Below are positions 1 to 5,538 of a DNA stretch of 5,538 nt, piece by piece. Source of the DNA: Thermofilaceae archaeon (GTDB lineage Archaea; Thermoproteota; Thermoprotei; Thermofilales; Thermofilaceae); NCBI GenBank assembly GCA_027027675.1, contig JALVKT010000038.1, forward strand, positions 1 through 5,538, read 5' to 3'. The notes below the pieces were generated by a model. The model searched no databases, was not told where the DNA came from, and saw only the letters and a list, made by a program, of their open reading frames with translations. The first letter of the stretch is position 1. Every line of letters starts with the position of its first letter. Both the position numbers and the translations under genes were made by a program.

Positions 1-2
1 CG

Positions 3-2327
3 CCGTCGAGCCAGAGGCAGAAGATGCTTAGAAAGCCGCCCCACATACTCATAACCACGCCGGAGACCCTAGCGATAATCCTCGTGGCTCCCAAGTTCCG
101 GGAAAAGCTGCGCAGCGTCCGCTGGGTCATAGTCGACGAGATACACAGCCTGGCCGAGAATAAGCGCGGCGTACACCTAACCCTCTCGCTGGAGAGGCTG
201 AGAGAGCTTGTCGGCAGGGACTTCGTCAGGATAGGCCTCTCAGCCACCATAAACCCCCTCGAAGAGGTGGCAAAGTTTCTCGTCGGCTACAGCGACGACG
301 GAGAGCCGAGGAGCTGCGTGATCGTGGACGCGCGCTACGCCAAGAAGAAGAGGCTGCGCGTAGTGTCGCCGGTCGACGACCTGATACACACGCCCTCCGA
401 GGTGGTGTCCAGGGAGATGTACAGGCTCGTCTACGACATAGTCTCGAAGAACAGGACAACACTCATATTCACCAATACGAGGAGCGGCACGGAGCGCGTC
501 GTCTTCCACCTCAAAAAGCTGGCCAGGGAGAGGGGCGACATAAGGGAGGACCAGATAGCGGCTCATCACAGCAGCCTTTCACGCAACGTGCGCCTCGACG
601 TCGAGGAGAAGCTGAAAAAGGGTGAGCTGCGGGCGATAGTCAGCAGCACAAGCCTCGAGCTGGGCATAGACATAGGCTACATAGACGTTGTCGTGCAGCT
701 GGGCTCGCCGAAGTCCGTGACGCGGTGCCTGCAGCGCATAGGGAGGAGCGGCCACAGGATCCGCGACGTCAGCAAGGGGATAATGGTGTGCGCCGACAGG
801 GACGACCTGGTGGAGGTGGCGGTGATGGTGAGGGAGGCCTATAGGCACCACCTAGACAGGGTTCACATACCGCGGAACGCGCTGGACGTGCTGGCCCAGC
901 ACATAGTCGGCATGAGTATCGAGAAGAAGTGGAGCGCCGAGGAGGCCTTCAAAGTTGTTAGGAGGAGCTACTGCTACCGCGACCTCCCCTGGGAGGACTT
1001 CGAGAACCTCCTCGTGTACCTGAGCGGAGGGTACAAGGAGCTTGAAGGCCACAAGGTGTACGGGAAGATATGGTACGACCCCGAGGACAAGATGTTCGGC
1101 AGGAGGGGGCGCTACGCGCGCGTGATATACTCGCTAAACATAGGCACGATACCCGACGAGGTCAGCGTGAAGGTGTTCACTCTGGACGGCCGCTACGTGG
1201 GGAACATAGAGGAGGAGTTTCTCGAGCGCCTCGCCCCCGGGGATAGGTTCGTCCTGGGAGGCAAGGTCTACGAGTTTGTCAGGTCAAAGGGGATGAAGGC
1301 CTACGTGCGGCCCGCGTTCGAGCAGAAGCCCACGATACCCAGCTGGTTCAGCGAGATGCTCCCACTAAGCTATGACTTGGCGTTGAAGATAGGCGGGTTC
1401 CGGCGCCAAGCCTTTAACTGGCTCGAGAAGGAGGGGGGAGGCGAGAGGCTTGAACGCTACGTTAGGAGGGAGTGCCGGGCCGACGAGAAGTCGGCGAAGG
1501 CTATACGCGGCTACATAGAGGAGGAGTACCTCTACCTGAAGAGCCTGGGCATAGACGCCTACCCCAGCGACAAGGTCATCCTTGTGGAGAGGTACGTTGA
1601 CGAGGCCGGCCGGCTGCACCACGTCTTTCACACCCTCTTTGGCAGGAGGACGAACGACGCGTTGTCGAGGGCCCTGGGCTACCTGGCGTCACGCGCCTCG
1701 GGGACAAACATAGGGATCGCTGTTCACGACAACGGTTTCGCGCTCATATACCCGCCCGGGGTCAAGCCGCGGGTCACCATAACGGACTTGAAGAGCGACG
1801 AGCTGAGGGACGTTCTGAAGCGGGCCCTCGCGAACACGGAGCTTTTGAGGCGCAGGTTCCGCCACGTCGCCGTGAGGAGCCTAATGATACTGAGGAACTA
1901 TAAGGGGCACGAGATAAGCGTTGGCAGGCAGCAGGTGAGCGCCGCCACTCTCCTGAAGATTGTGAAGAGGTGGAGCGACTTCCCAGTGCTCAAGGAGACG
2001 TACAGGGAAATACTTGAGGACTACATGGACGTGGAGCACGCGGAGGAAGTCCTCAGGATGATTGAGCGCGGAGACATAAGGGTGGTTGAAGCCCCGCCGC
2101 AGAACGTGCCCAGCCCCTTCGCGCACAACATAGTCCTCGAAGGGCTCAGCGACATAGTATTGATGGAGGATAGAAGGGCTCTCATCCAGCGCTTCCACGA
2201 CATGATAATGGAGAGGCTTAAAAGAATGGGCTACATCCAGCCTGCAAGCGGGAAAGAAGAAGGGAAGATACGCGCTAAAGCCGTTAGTCCCCGCGGCCGG
2301 CGAGGCGGCTTGAGAAGAAGGCCTTAA
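3..2327 (+). CDS. lhr: Lhr-family superfamily 2 ATP-dependent helicase, 5'-truncated by the window edge
   Basis: This is the larger part of a Lhr-type helicase, a nucleic-acid-dependent ATPase linked in archaea to DNA repair and RNA handling. The reading frame is open from position 3. The ATG at 24 is internal: the codons before it (PSSQRQK) continue the conserved stretch leading into PPHILITTPETL, so the Q motif and Walker A lie before the window. Counting from the Met at 24: DEIH (motif II) at 38-41, SAT (III) at 73-75, TLIFTNTR (IV) at 146-153, SSTSLELGIDIG (V) at 207-218 and QRIGRSGH (VI) at 237-244. A winged-helix region follows (about 283-335), then the Lhr-specific C-terminal domain (DEAD/H-associated, about 375-735), with IPDEVSVKVF, PGDRFVLGG, PLSYDLALKIGGFR and the closing SPFAHNIVLEGLSDI. 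The last 25 or so residues are strongly basic. I see no C-terminal Cys cluster, which leans toward aLhr2 rather than aLhr1, but that is tentative. The final 44 bp are shared with the convergent nucleoside hydrolase gene. Confidence 0.95.
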   Translation, partial: PSSQRQKMLRKPPHILITTPETLAIILVAPKFREKLRSVRWVIVDEIHSLAENKRGVHLTLSLERLRELVGRDFVRIGLSATINPLEEVAKFLVGYSDDGEPRSCVIVDARYAKKKRLRVVSPVDDLIHTPSEVVSREMYRLVYDIVSKNRTTLIFTNTRSGTERVVFHLKKLARERGDIREDQIAAHHSSLSRNVRLDVEEKLKKGELRAIVSSTSLELGIDIGYIDVVVQLGSPKSVTRCLQRIGRSGHRIRDVSKGIMVCADRDDLVEVAVMVREAYRHHLDRVHIPRNALDVLAQHIVGMSIEKKWSAEEAFKVVRRSYCYRDLPWEDFENLLVYLSGGYKELEGHKVYGKIWYDPEDKMFGRRGRYARVIYSLNIGTIPDEVSVKVFTLDGRYVGNIEEEFLERLAPGDRFVLGGKVYEFVRSKGMKAYVRPAFEQKPTIPSWFSEMLPLSYDLALKIGGFRRQAFNWLEKEGGGERLERYVRRECRADEKSAKAIRGYIEEEYLYLKSLGIDAYPSDKVILVERYVDEAGRLHHVFHTLFGRRTNDALSRALGYLASRASGTNIGIAVHDNGFALIYPPGVKPRVTITDLKSDELRDVLKRALANTELLRRRFRHVAVRSLMILRNYKGHEISVGRQQVSAATLLKIVKRWSDFPVLKETYREILEDYMDVEHAEEVLRMIERGDIRVVEAPPQNVPSPFAHNIVLEGLSDIVLMEDRRALIQRFHDMIMERLKRMGYIQPASGKEEGKIRAKAVSPRGRRGGLRRRP
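2250..2269 (-). terminator. Possible pyrimidine-tract terminator for the minus-strand operon
   Basis: Read on the minus strand, an uninterrupted T/C tract (about TCTTCCCTTCTTCTTTCCC) begins roughly 15 nt after the nucleoside hydrolase stop codon. Archaeal RNA polymerase often terminates at U-rich or pyrimidine-rich runs without a hairpin. The tract lies inside the helicase coding sequence, where it encodes Gly, Lys and Glu, so it may be only a coding constraint. Confidence 0.3.
2284..2327. other. 44-bp tail-to-tail coding overlap
   Basis: The plus-strand helicase stops with TAA at 2325-2327 and the minus-strand nucleoside hydrolase stops with TAA at 2286-2284, so both strands are coding across this segment. 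It encodes the last 14 residues of the helicase (an Arg/Gly-rich tail, VSPRGRRGGLRRRP) and the last 14 of the hydrolase (ending SSRLAGRGD). The conserved cores of both families end well before it, so either C-terminus could be dispensable. Confidence 0.9.
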
Positions 2328-3213
2328 ACTCTCCCCCCTTAACCGAGACAGCTATCTTCACGCCCGGCTTTTTAACCCAGGGTCTACGCTCCACAAGCGT
2401 GGTGCCCCTAGCCTTGCCGCACAGCGCCACTTCGACGGGGTGCTCCTCGAAGGTGAAGAGTTCACTCCTCAGCGCGGCGGCCACGGCCATCGGGTCGTGA
2501 AGCCTCATCAGAGGGTCGCCGACCCGCTCGATGTAAAACCTGGACACGTGGGAGGCCAGCCTGCAGGCCGGGCAGCCGGCCTCTCCAAGCGCCTCCGCCT
2601 CCTCAAGCGTTAAGCCAGCCGCAGGATCCATGGTCACGTCCAAGCCTATAGCGTACGTGTTAAGCCCGCTGCTAAACACTATCTCCGCAGCCTCCGGGTC
2701 CTGCCACACGTTAAACTCCGCCGTAGCCGTAGCGTTGCCGAAGCCGTAGGGGGAGAGCCCGTACGCGCCGCCCATCATGTAGTGGGCCTCCACGTAGTCG
2801 ACGAGCTCCGGCTCCAGGGAGAGCGCCAAGGCAAGGTTCGTCAGGGGCCCCGTGGTTATCAACGTAACCCCACCCGTCTCCCGGGCAATCCTCGCAATAG
2901 CGTTGGCCGCGGCCTCACCAACGACGCGCCCGCCGCTTAGCCCCAGCCCCGCAATCCCGTCTTCACCGTGAACCCACTCAGCGGTCTTAAGCTTGCCCAC
3001 GAGGGGCTTACGGGCCCCCACGTATACGGGCACGTCGTCCCTACCCAAAAGGTGGAGCACGCCCCCACTGTTCCTCGCAGCCTTTTCCACGTCAACGTTT
3101 CCCGCAACCGCGGTCACAGCCTCCAACCTAAGCTCGGGGGAGAGAGCGGCTAACGCGATCGCGAGGGCGTCGTCTATGCCCGTGTCCACGTCTAAGACTA
3201 CAGGCCTACTCAA
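2284..3213 (-). CDS. Inosine/uridine-preferring type nucleoside hydrolase (ribonucleoside N-ribohydrolase)
   Basis: This is a 309-residue, full-length cytoplasmic nucleoside hydrolase that splits the N-glycosidic bond of a ribonucleoside to give free base and ribose. The family signature DVDTGIDDALAI is at the N-terminus, with Ca2+- and ribose-binding D8, D10, D14 and D15. Next come VAGN with N39, HG at 82-83, TTGPLTNLALAL from 120, MGG at 147-149, GN at 159-160, AEFNVWQDPEAA with E166 and N168, and HDPMAV with H239 and D240. These fall at nearly the same numbers as the Crithidia fasciculata enzyme (D10, D14, N39, E166, N168, H241, D242), so the active site looks intact. The TTG start is forced: an in-frame TGA lies two codons upstream (3222-3220), and any later start would remove the Asp cluster. 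It overlaps the ribokinase stop by 8 nt and is last in the operon. Base preference cannot be read from the sequence with confidence. Confidence 0.94.
   Translation of the reverse strand: MSRPVVLDVDTGIDDALAIALAALSPELRLEAVTAVAGNVDVEKAARNSGGVLHLLGRDDVPVYVGARKPLVGKLKTAEWVHGEDGIAGLGLSGGRVVGEAAANAIARIARETGGVTLITTGPLTNLALALSLEPELVDYVEAHYMMGGAYGLSPYGFGNATATAEFNVWQDPEAAEIVFSSGLNTYAIGLDVTMDPAAGLTLEEAEALGEAGCPACRLASHVSRFYIERVGDPLMRLHDPMAVAAALRSELFTFEEHPVEVALCGKARGTTLVERRPWVKKPGVKIAVSVKGGEFKAFFSSRLAGRGD
2369..2373 (+). terminator. Possible T5 terminator for the helicase transcript
   Basis: A run of five T residues after a GC-rich stretch (cgcccggcttttt) lies about 42 nt after the helicase stop codon, within the convergent hydrolase gene. 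It is the best U-run for ending the plus-strand transcript, but it also simply encodes two Lys codons on the other strand. Confidence 0.25.
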
Positions 3214-4129
3214 CGCTCCTCACCAGGGCTTCAACCTCGCTTCTACGAGGCAAGCCGGTTATAGCGCCTTTCCTACCAACCTTAACGGCAGCCGCAGCCG
3301 CCGAAAACCTCAGCCTTTCCTCAAGCTCCATTCCCTCAGCCAGCCCCACAGCGTAGGCGGCCGCGAACGCGTCGCCGGCAGCCACCGTGTCAACGACCCT
3401 TACACGGTACGCAGGGACGTAGACGGGCCCCGCTCCACGCCGGCACGCGACCGCGCCCCTAGAGCCGAGCGTGACTACCGCCTCGCCAAACCTCTCGGCT
3501 AAGGCCTTCGCTGCCCTCTCCGCGTCCTCCCTGCCCTCCACTTTTACGCCTAGAAGCTGCGACGCTTCAACCTCATTAGCTATCACAACGTCTACAAGCT
3601 CCTCGAACCCGGGAGGCAGGGGCCTGTAGGGCGCCGTGTTAAGCACGCGTACCAGCCCGTATTCTCCGCCAACCCTGAAGGCCTCCTCTACAGCGTCCAG
3701 AGGCACCTCCAGCTGGGCCAGGACAACCTCGGCGTCGCTGAAGGCGTCCCTAGCCCTGTCCACGTCGCCCGGCGTCAGCTTGGCGTCTGTTCCCCGGTAA
3801 ACAGCTATAATGTTCTCGCCGCCCTCACCGACCATTATAACGGCGACGCCGGTAGGCGTCTCGTCGTCAACGACTACGTAGCGCGTGTCAACCATGTTTT
3901 CCCTCAGCACCCTCAGCAGCATCTCACCGTTACTGTCGCTACCCACCCTGGAGACAAACGCCGTGGGCGCCCCTAGGCGGGAGGAGGCGACAGCCTGGTT
4001 AGCCCCCTTCCCCCCAGGGCTAACCCCGAGCCTGTCGCCGATAACAGTCTCCCCCCTGCGTGGTAGACGGGGCAGGTACACCGTATAGTCTACGTGGGCG
4101 CTTCCAACAACGGCTACGCCGACCCCCAT
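3206..4129 (-). CDS. rbsK: Ribokinase, PfkB carbohydrate kinase family
   Basis: This 307-residue PfkB-family kinase most resembles ribokinase, which makes ribose 5-phosphate from ribose and ATP in the cytoplasm. Visible motifs are GSAHVD at 9-14, GETV at 26-29, the ribokinase-type GGKGANQAVA at 39-48 (PfkB signature 1), TGVAVI at 93-98, QLE with E141, ANEVEA with N185, VTLGSRGA from 219, DTVAAGDAF at 247-255 with predicted catalytic base D253, and GRKGAITGLP near the end. Against E. coli RbsK these positions keep a constant offset of two (D16, K43, N46, E143, N187, D255), so no net indel disturbs the active site. One difference is H12 in place of the usual ribose-contacting Asn (E. coli N14), so a nucleoside kinase or another sugar kinase is possible. 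The ATG at 4129 lies 9 nt after the S-component stop. The product of the downstream hydrolase, ribose, is the expected substrate. Confidence 0.9.
   Translation of the reverse strand: MGVGVAVVGSAHVDYTVYLPRLPRRGETVIGDRLGVSPGGKGANQAVASSRLGAPTAFVSRVGSDSNGEMLLRVLRENMVDTRYVVVDDETPTGVAVIMVGEGGENIIAVYRGTDAKLTPGDVDRARDAFSDAEVVLAQLEVPLDAVEEAFRVGGEYGLVRVLNTAPYRPLPPGFEELVDVVIANEVEASQLLGVKVEGREDAERAAKALAERFGEAVVTLGSRGAVACRRGAGPVYVPAYRVRVVDTVAAGDAFAAAYAVGLAEGMELEERLRFSAAAAAVKVGRKGAITGLPRRSEVEALVRSVE
3216..3224 (-). promoter_or_regulatory. Shine-Dalgarno site for the nucleoside hydrolase TTG start
   Basis: On the minus strand GGTGAGGAG lies within the last codons of the ribokinase gene. Its GGTGA part matches the archaeal anti-Shine-Dalgarno complement and sits 6 nt before the TTG start at 3213. 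This supports the rare start codon and suggests translational coupling through the 8-nt gene overlap. Confidence 0.6.
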
Positions 4130-4132
4130 GCA

Positions 4133-4140
4133 ACCCCCTC
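4133..4140 (-). promoter_or_regulatory. Purine-rich ribosome binding site for the ribokinase
   Basis: On the minus strand GAGGGGGT overlaps the TGA stop of the membrane-protein gene and ends 3 nt before the ATG at 4129. It is a degenerate Shine-Dalgarno site (GGGGGT for GGAGGT) and implies that termination of one gene feeds initiation of the next. Confidence 0.4.
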
Positions 4141-4702
4141 AGATAACCAGGCTCCCGCCAAGCCTTTTCTTTACCTCTTCGAATATCCAGCGCGCAACGA
4201 CAAGCGTCAACACCGTGTGGAGGACGTTAAACACCGCTGTCAAAGCGAAGAGGGCGGCCGCGCCGCCAAGCCACGAAACCATTGAGAGCGCGTACCCCAG
4301 GAACCCCGGGAAAAGCACGTACAGGTACAAGTAGTTAGCAATAGTCATCACAACAGCCCTAACCGTGGAGCCCCACACCACCTGCCACACAAGCCTCCTC
4401 GCCACAGCCGCCCCGAGAAGCATGGCCGCCACGGCCCCCAGCTTCATCGACGCCGATACGGGGTCGCTGCCCCTCGCTACGAGGCCGAGAAAATGTATGA
4501 GCGTCGCCGCCAAGCCGTAGGGAAGCCCGCAGAAGTAGAAGGCCAGCGCGTCCGGTATCTCGGCGGCGTCAAACTTTAGGTAAGGTAGCAGCGGAAAGGG
4601 CACCTCTACCCTGAGCAGGGAGAGCGCTATAGCTGTGCCCCCTAGGATCGACATGAGAACCAGTCTCTTATAGTCCGGCACGACCACTAAACAGAGAGAC
4701 AC
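4139..4702 (-). CDS. Membrane protein resembling the substrate-binding (S) component of an ECF-type transporter
   Basis: This is a small hydrophobic protein of 187 residues from the GTG at 4702, the usual size for an ECF S component, which binds a vitamin or other small solute and pairs with a separate EcfA/EcfA'/EcfT module. Five or six membrane helices are visible, at about residues 14-30, 52-76, 86-101, 114-131 and 140-172 (the last probably two), ending in a basic EEVKKRL tail. The loop PFPLLPYLKFDAAEIP at 35-50 is the recognisable family mark, like the KFD..(D/E)IP segment of RibU-type S components (ECF_trnsprt). Helix 1 carries small-x-x-x-small spacing (G22, A26), as used for contact with EcfT. 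The substrate cannot be read from sequence; operon mates suggest a nucleoside or ribose, while riboflavin or another vitamin remains possible. The start is uncertain: TTG 4729 (196 residues) has no Shine-Dalgarno site upstream, and GTG 4687, GTG 4681 and ATG 4654 are also in frame before helix 1. Confidence 0.78.
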   Translation of the reverse strand: MSLCLVVVPDYKRLVLMSILGGTAIALSLLRVEVPFPLLPYLKFDAAEIPDALAFYFCGLPYGLAATLIHFLGLVARGSDPVSASMKLGAVAAMLLGAAVARRLVWQVVWGSTVRAVVMTIANYLYLYVLFPGFLGYALSMVSWLGGAAALFALTAVFNVLHTVLTLVVARWIFEEVKKRLGGSLVI

Positions 4703-4703
4703 G

Positions 4704-4710
4704 TTTTTAA
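4704..4710 (-). promoter_or_regulatory. Possible internal TATA-like element TTAAAAA
   Basis: Directly after the methyltransferase stop, the minus strand has an A-rich patch (GTAAAAGAGTTAAAAAC), the most AT-rich spot in the operon. An archaeal TATA box there would place a transcription start about 25 nt on, near 4682, next to the in-frame GTG at 4681. This would give a leaderless mRNA for the S component and let the salvage genes be expressed apart from the methyltransferase. The evidence is composition and position only. Confidence 0.25.
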
Positions 4711-4715
4711 CTCTT

Positions 4716-5538
4716 TTACCTCCTCTCAAGCACGGCTGCGAAAAAGCCTATAGTCCCGTGCACGTGGGGGTAGAGCCGCTGACCCGCGACCCCGAAAGCC
4801 TCGACGCCTAGCCTAGGCTCAGCCTCCACAGCCTCAAATCCCAGCTCCTCCACAGCCCTCCTCACAATATGCTCGTTCTCCTCCAACGTTAAAGTGCACG
4901 TCGAGTAAACCATGCGTCCCCCGGGCCTCAGGACGCGCGCAGCAGCGCTCACAATCTCCCACTGCAGACGGCTGTAAACGTCGACGTACTCCCTCCTAAC
5001 CCACAACCTCATCTCCGGGCTAACCCCAAGCCTACCCAGACTGCTACAGTCAGGATCCACTATAAGCCCAGGGACTCCCCTAAGCGGTGGGAGACGTGAA
5101 TCGCCGACAACAAAGTCGACGCGGCCGCGAAGCCCAAGCCTTGAAGCAAGCCTCACAGCGGCCAGCACCCTCCTACGTTTAATGTCAACGCCGACCCCAT
5201 ACCCGCTGCGAGAGGCGAAGTGCATAATCTTCACGCCAGGCGCGGACGTGACGTCCACGTACACGCCCCTAAACCCCGTCAAGTGGGCGGCGAGGCTGCT
5301 GGCCCTCTCCTGTATGACGAAAAGCCCCCTCCTGTACTCGGGTGTTCTAGCTATCCCGGCCCCGCCATGCACGGCAGCCACGTCGTCGAGCACAGGGTCC
5401 TCCTCCACCGTGAACCCCCTGCGCCTCAGGGCGGCCACAACTTGACCCCTTAGCTCGGGCCTTACGCTCCTAATCCACAGCGGCTGCCTCCTGTTAAACG
5501 CCTTGAAAAGCCTGTATGCCTCCCGGCCTAGAAGCCCC
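4716..5538 (-). CDS. RsmB/NOP2/SUN-family RNA m5C methyltransferase, 5'-truncated by the window edge
   Basis: This is an S-adenosylmethionine-dependent RNA cytosine-5 methyltransferase acting on rRNA or tRNA. The frame is open to the window end, giving 273 visible residues. The GTG at 5438 is not the start, because upstream codons still encode family sequence, including FNRRQPLWIRSV (residues 12-25), the usual 'N..P..(I/L)RV' segment before the catalytic fold. Following that are a divergent SAM motif I, DVTSAPGVKIMHFA (about 95-108), an acidic motif II D118 (GVDIKRRR), motif III GD at 145-146, motif IV DPDCSS with C164, motif VI MVYSTCTLTLEENE with C214, and the closing RLYPHVHGTIGFFAAVL. Both cysteines used for catalysis and product release are present. 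Motif IV has Asp where most relatives have Pro before the Cys, and motif I lacks the second Gly of APGGK. It ends with TAA at 4718-4716, 13 nt before GTG 4702. Its RNA target and total length are not visible. Confidence 0.91.
   Translation of the reverse strand, partial: GLLGREAYRLFKAFNRRQPLWIRSVRPELRGQVVAALRRRGFTVEEDPVLDDVAAVHGGAGIARTPEYRRGLFVIQERASSLAAHLTGFRGVYVDVTSAPGVKIMHFASRSGYGVGVDIKRRRVLAAVRLASRLGLRGRVDFVVGDSRLPPLRGVPGLIVDPDCSSLGRLGVSPEMRLWVRREYVDVYSRLQWEIVSAAARVLRPGGRMVYSTCTLTLEENEHIVRRAVEELGFEAVEAEPRLGVEAFGVAGQRLYPHVHGTIGFFAAVLERR
4718..4724 (-). promoter_or_regulatory. Strong Shine-Dalgarno sequence AGGAGGT before the S-component gene
   Basis: On the minus strand AGGAGGT, a near-perfect anti-Shine-Dalgarno match, covers the last two Arg codons and the first base of the methyltransferase stop. 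It lies downstream of the TTG at 4729, arguing against that start. The nearest in-frame start after it is GTG 4702, with a 15-nt spacer that is longer than usual. Confidence 0.55.

Noticed and set aside
24..26. ATG at 24 as the true start of the helicase gene
   Set aside because: The frame is open upstream with conserved Lhr residues, and starting there would leave out Walker A, without which the protein could not be an ATPase.
240..851. Minus-strand open frames opposite the helicase gene
   Set aside because: They mirror the conserved helicase motifs, are rich in Arg, His, Pro and Val as expected of antisense translation, and match no family I know.
2288..2310. GC-rich palindromic patch (CCGCGG, GGCCGG) in the convergent junction as a hairpin terminator
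   Set aside because: It is short, lies within coding sequence on both strands and has no following T run on either strand; archaeal termination does not normally need such a hairpin.
2993..3502. A 169-codon plus-strand open frame opposite the nucleoside hydrolase and ribokinase genes
   Set aside because: It is antisense to two well-conserved enzymes, its translation has low-complexity composition with no recognisable motif, and GC-rich genes commonly leave such frames open.
4716..4729. TTG at 4729 as the S-component start with a 14-nt overlap
   Set aside because: No ribosome binding site precedes it and the strong AGGAGGT lies downstream of it. I kept it as an alternative because a coupled start cannot be excluded.
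5436..5438. GTG at 5438 as the true start of the methyltransferase gene
   Set aside because: In-frame codons up to the window end encode the conserved N-terminal segment PLWIRSV, so the gene continues beyond the window.
1..5538. Signs of a defence system, mobile element, CRISPR array or RNA gene
   Set aside because: I found no repeats with spacers, transposase or integrase motifs, terminal inverted repeats or tRNA-like folds. The Lhr helicase stands opposite the operon without defence-type partners.

Overview
The window looks like a piece of a moderately GC-rich genome (about 60% by eye) from a hyperthermophilic archaeon, most likely a crenarchaeote (Thermoproteota). The reasons are the heavy use of ATA for Ile and AGG/AGA for Arg, a Lhr helicase of archaeal layout, an archaeal-type RNA m5C methyltransferase, GTG and TTG starts, Shine-Dalgarno sites inside upstream genes, and almost no intergenic DNA. 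A Thermofilum-like organism would fit because such nutritionally dependent archaea live on scavenged nucleosides and cofactors, but the genus is a guess.

Layout. Positions 3-2327 on the plus strand hold a Lhr-family superfamily 2 helicase whose N-terminus lies before the window. Four minus-strand genes converge on it and are packed like one operon. In transcription order they are an RNA m5C methyltransferase (4716-5538, N-terminus beyond the window), a small membrane protein resembling an ECF-transporter S component (4139-4702), a ribokinase of the PfkB family (3206-4129) and an inosine/uridine-preferring type nucleoside hydrolase (2284-3213). Spacings are 13 nt, 9 nt and an 8-nt overlap. The last gene overlaps the helicase tail to tail by 44 bp. 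No stretch over 300 bases lacks a gene. I see no tRNA, rRNA, CRISPR array, insertion sequence or long repeat.

How the genes work together. The S component, nucleoside hydrolase and ribokinase form a plausible salvage cassette: capture of a nucleoside, or of a ribose-bearing compound, at the membrane; hydrolysis to free base plus ribose; and phosphorylation to ribose 5-phosphate. The energising ECF module (EcfA, EcfA', EcfT) is not in the window. The hydrolase keeps every recognised catalytic residue. The kinase aligns with E. coli RbsK without a net gap through the active site but has His where the usual ribose-contacting Asn sits. The S component's substrate is unknown; its link to nucleosides is inferred only from its neighbours. 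The most interesting possibility is an ECF-fed pathway for nucleosides, perhaps modified ones, in an archaeon.
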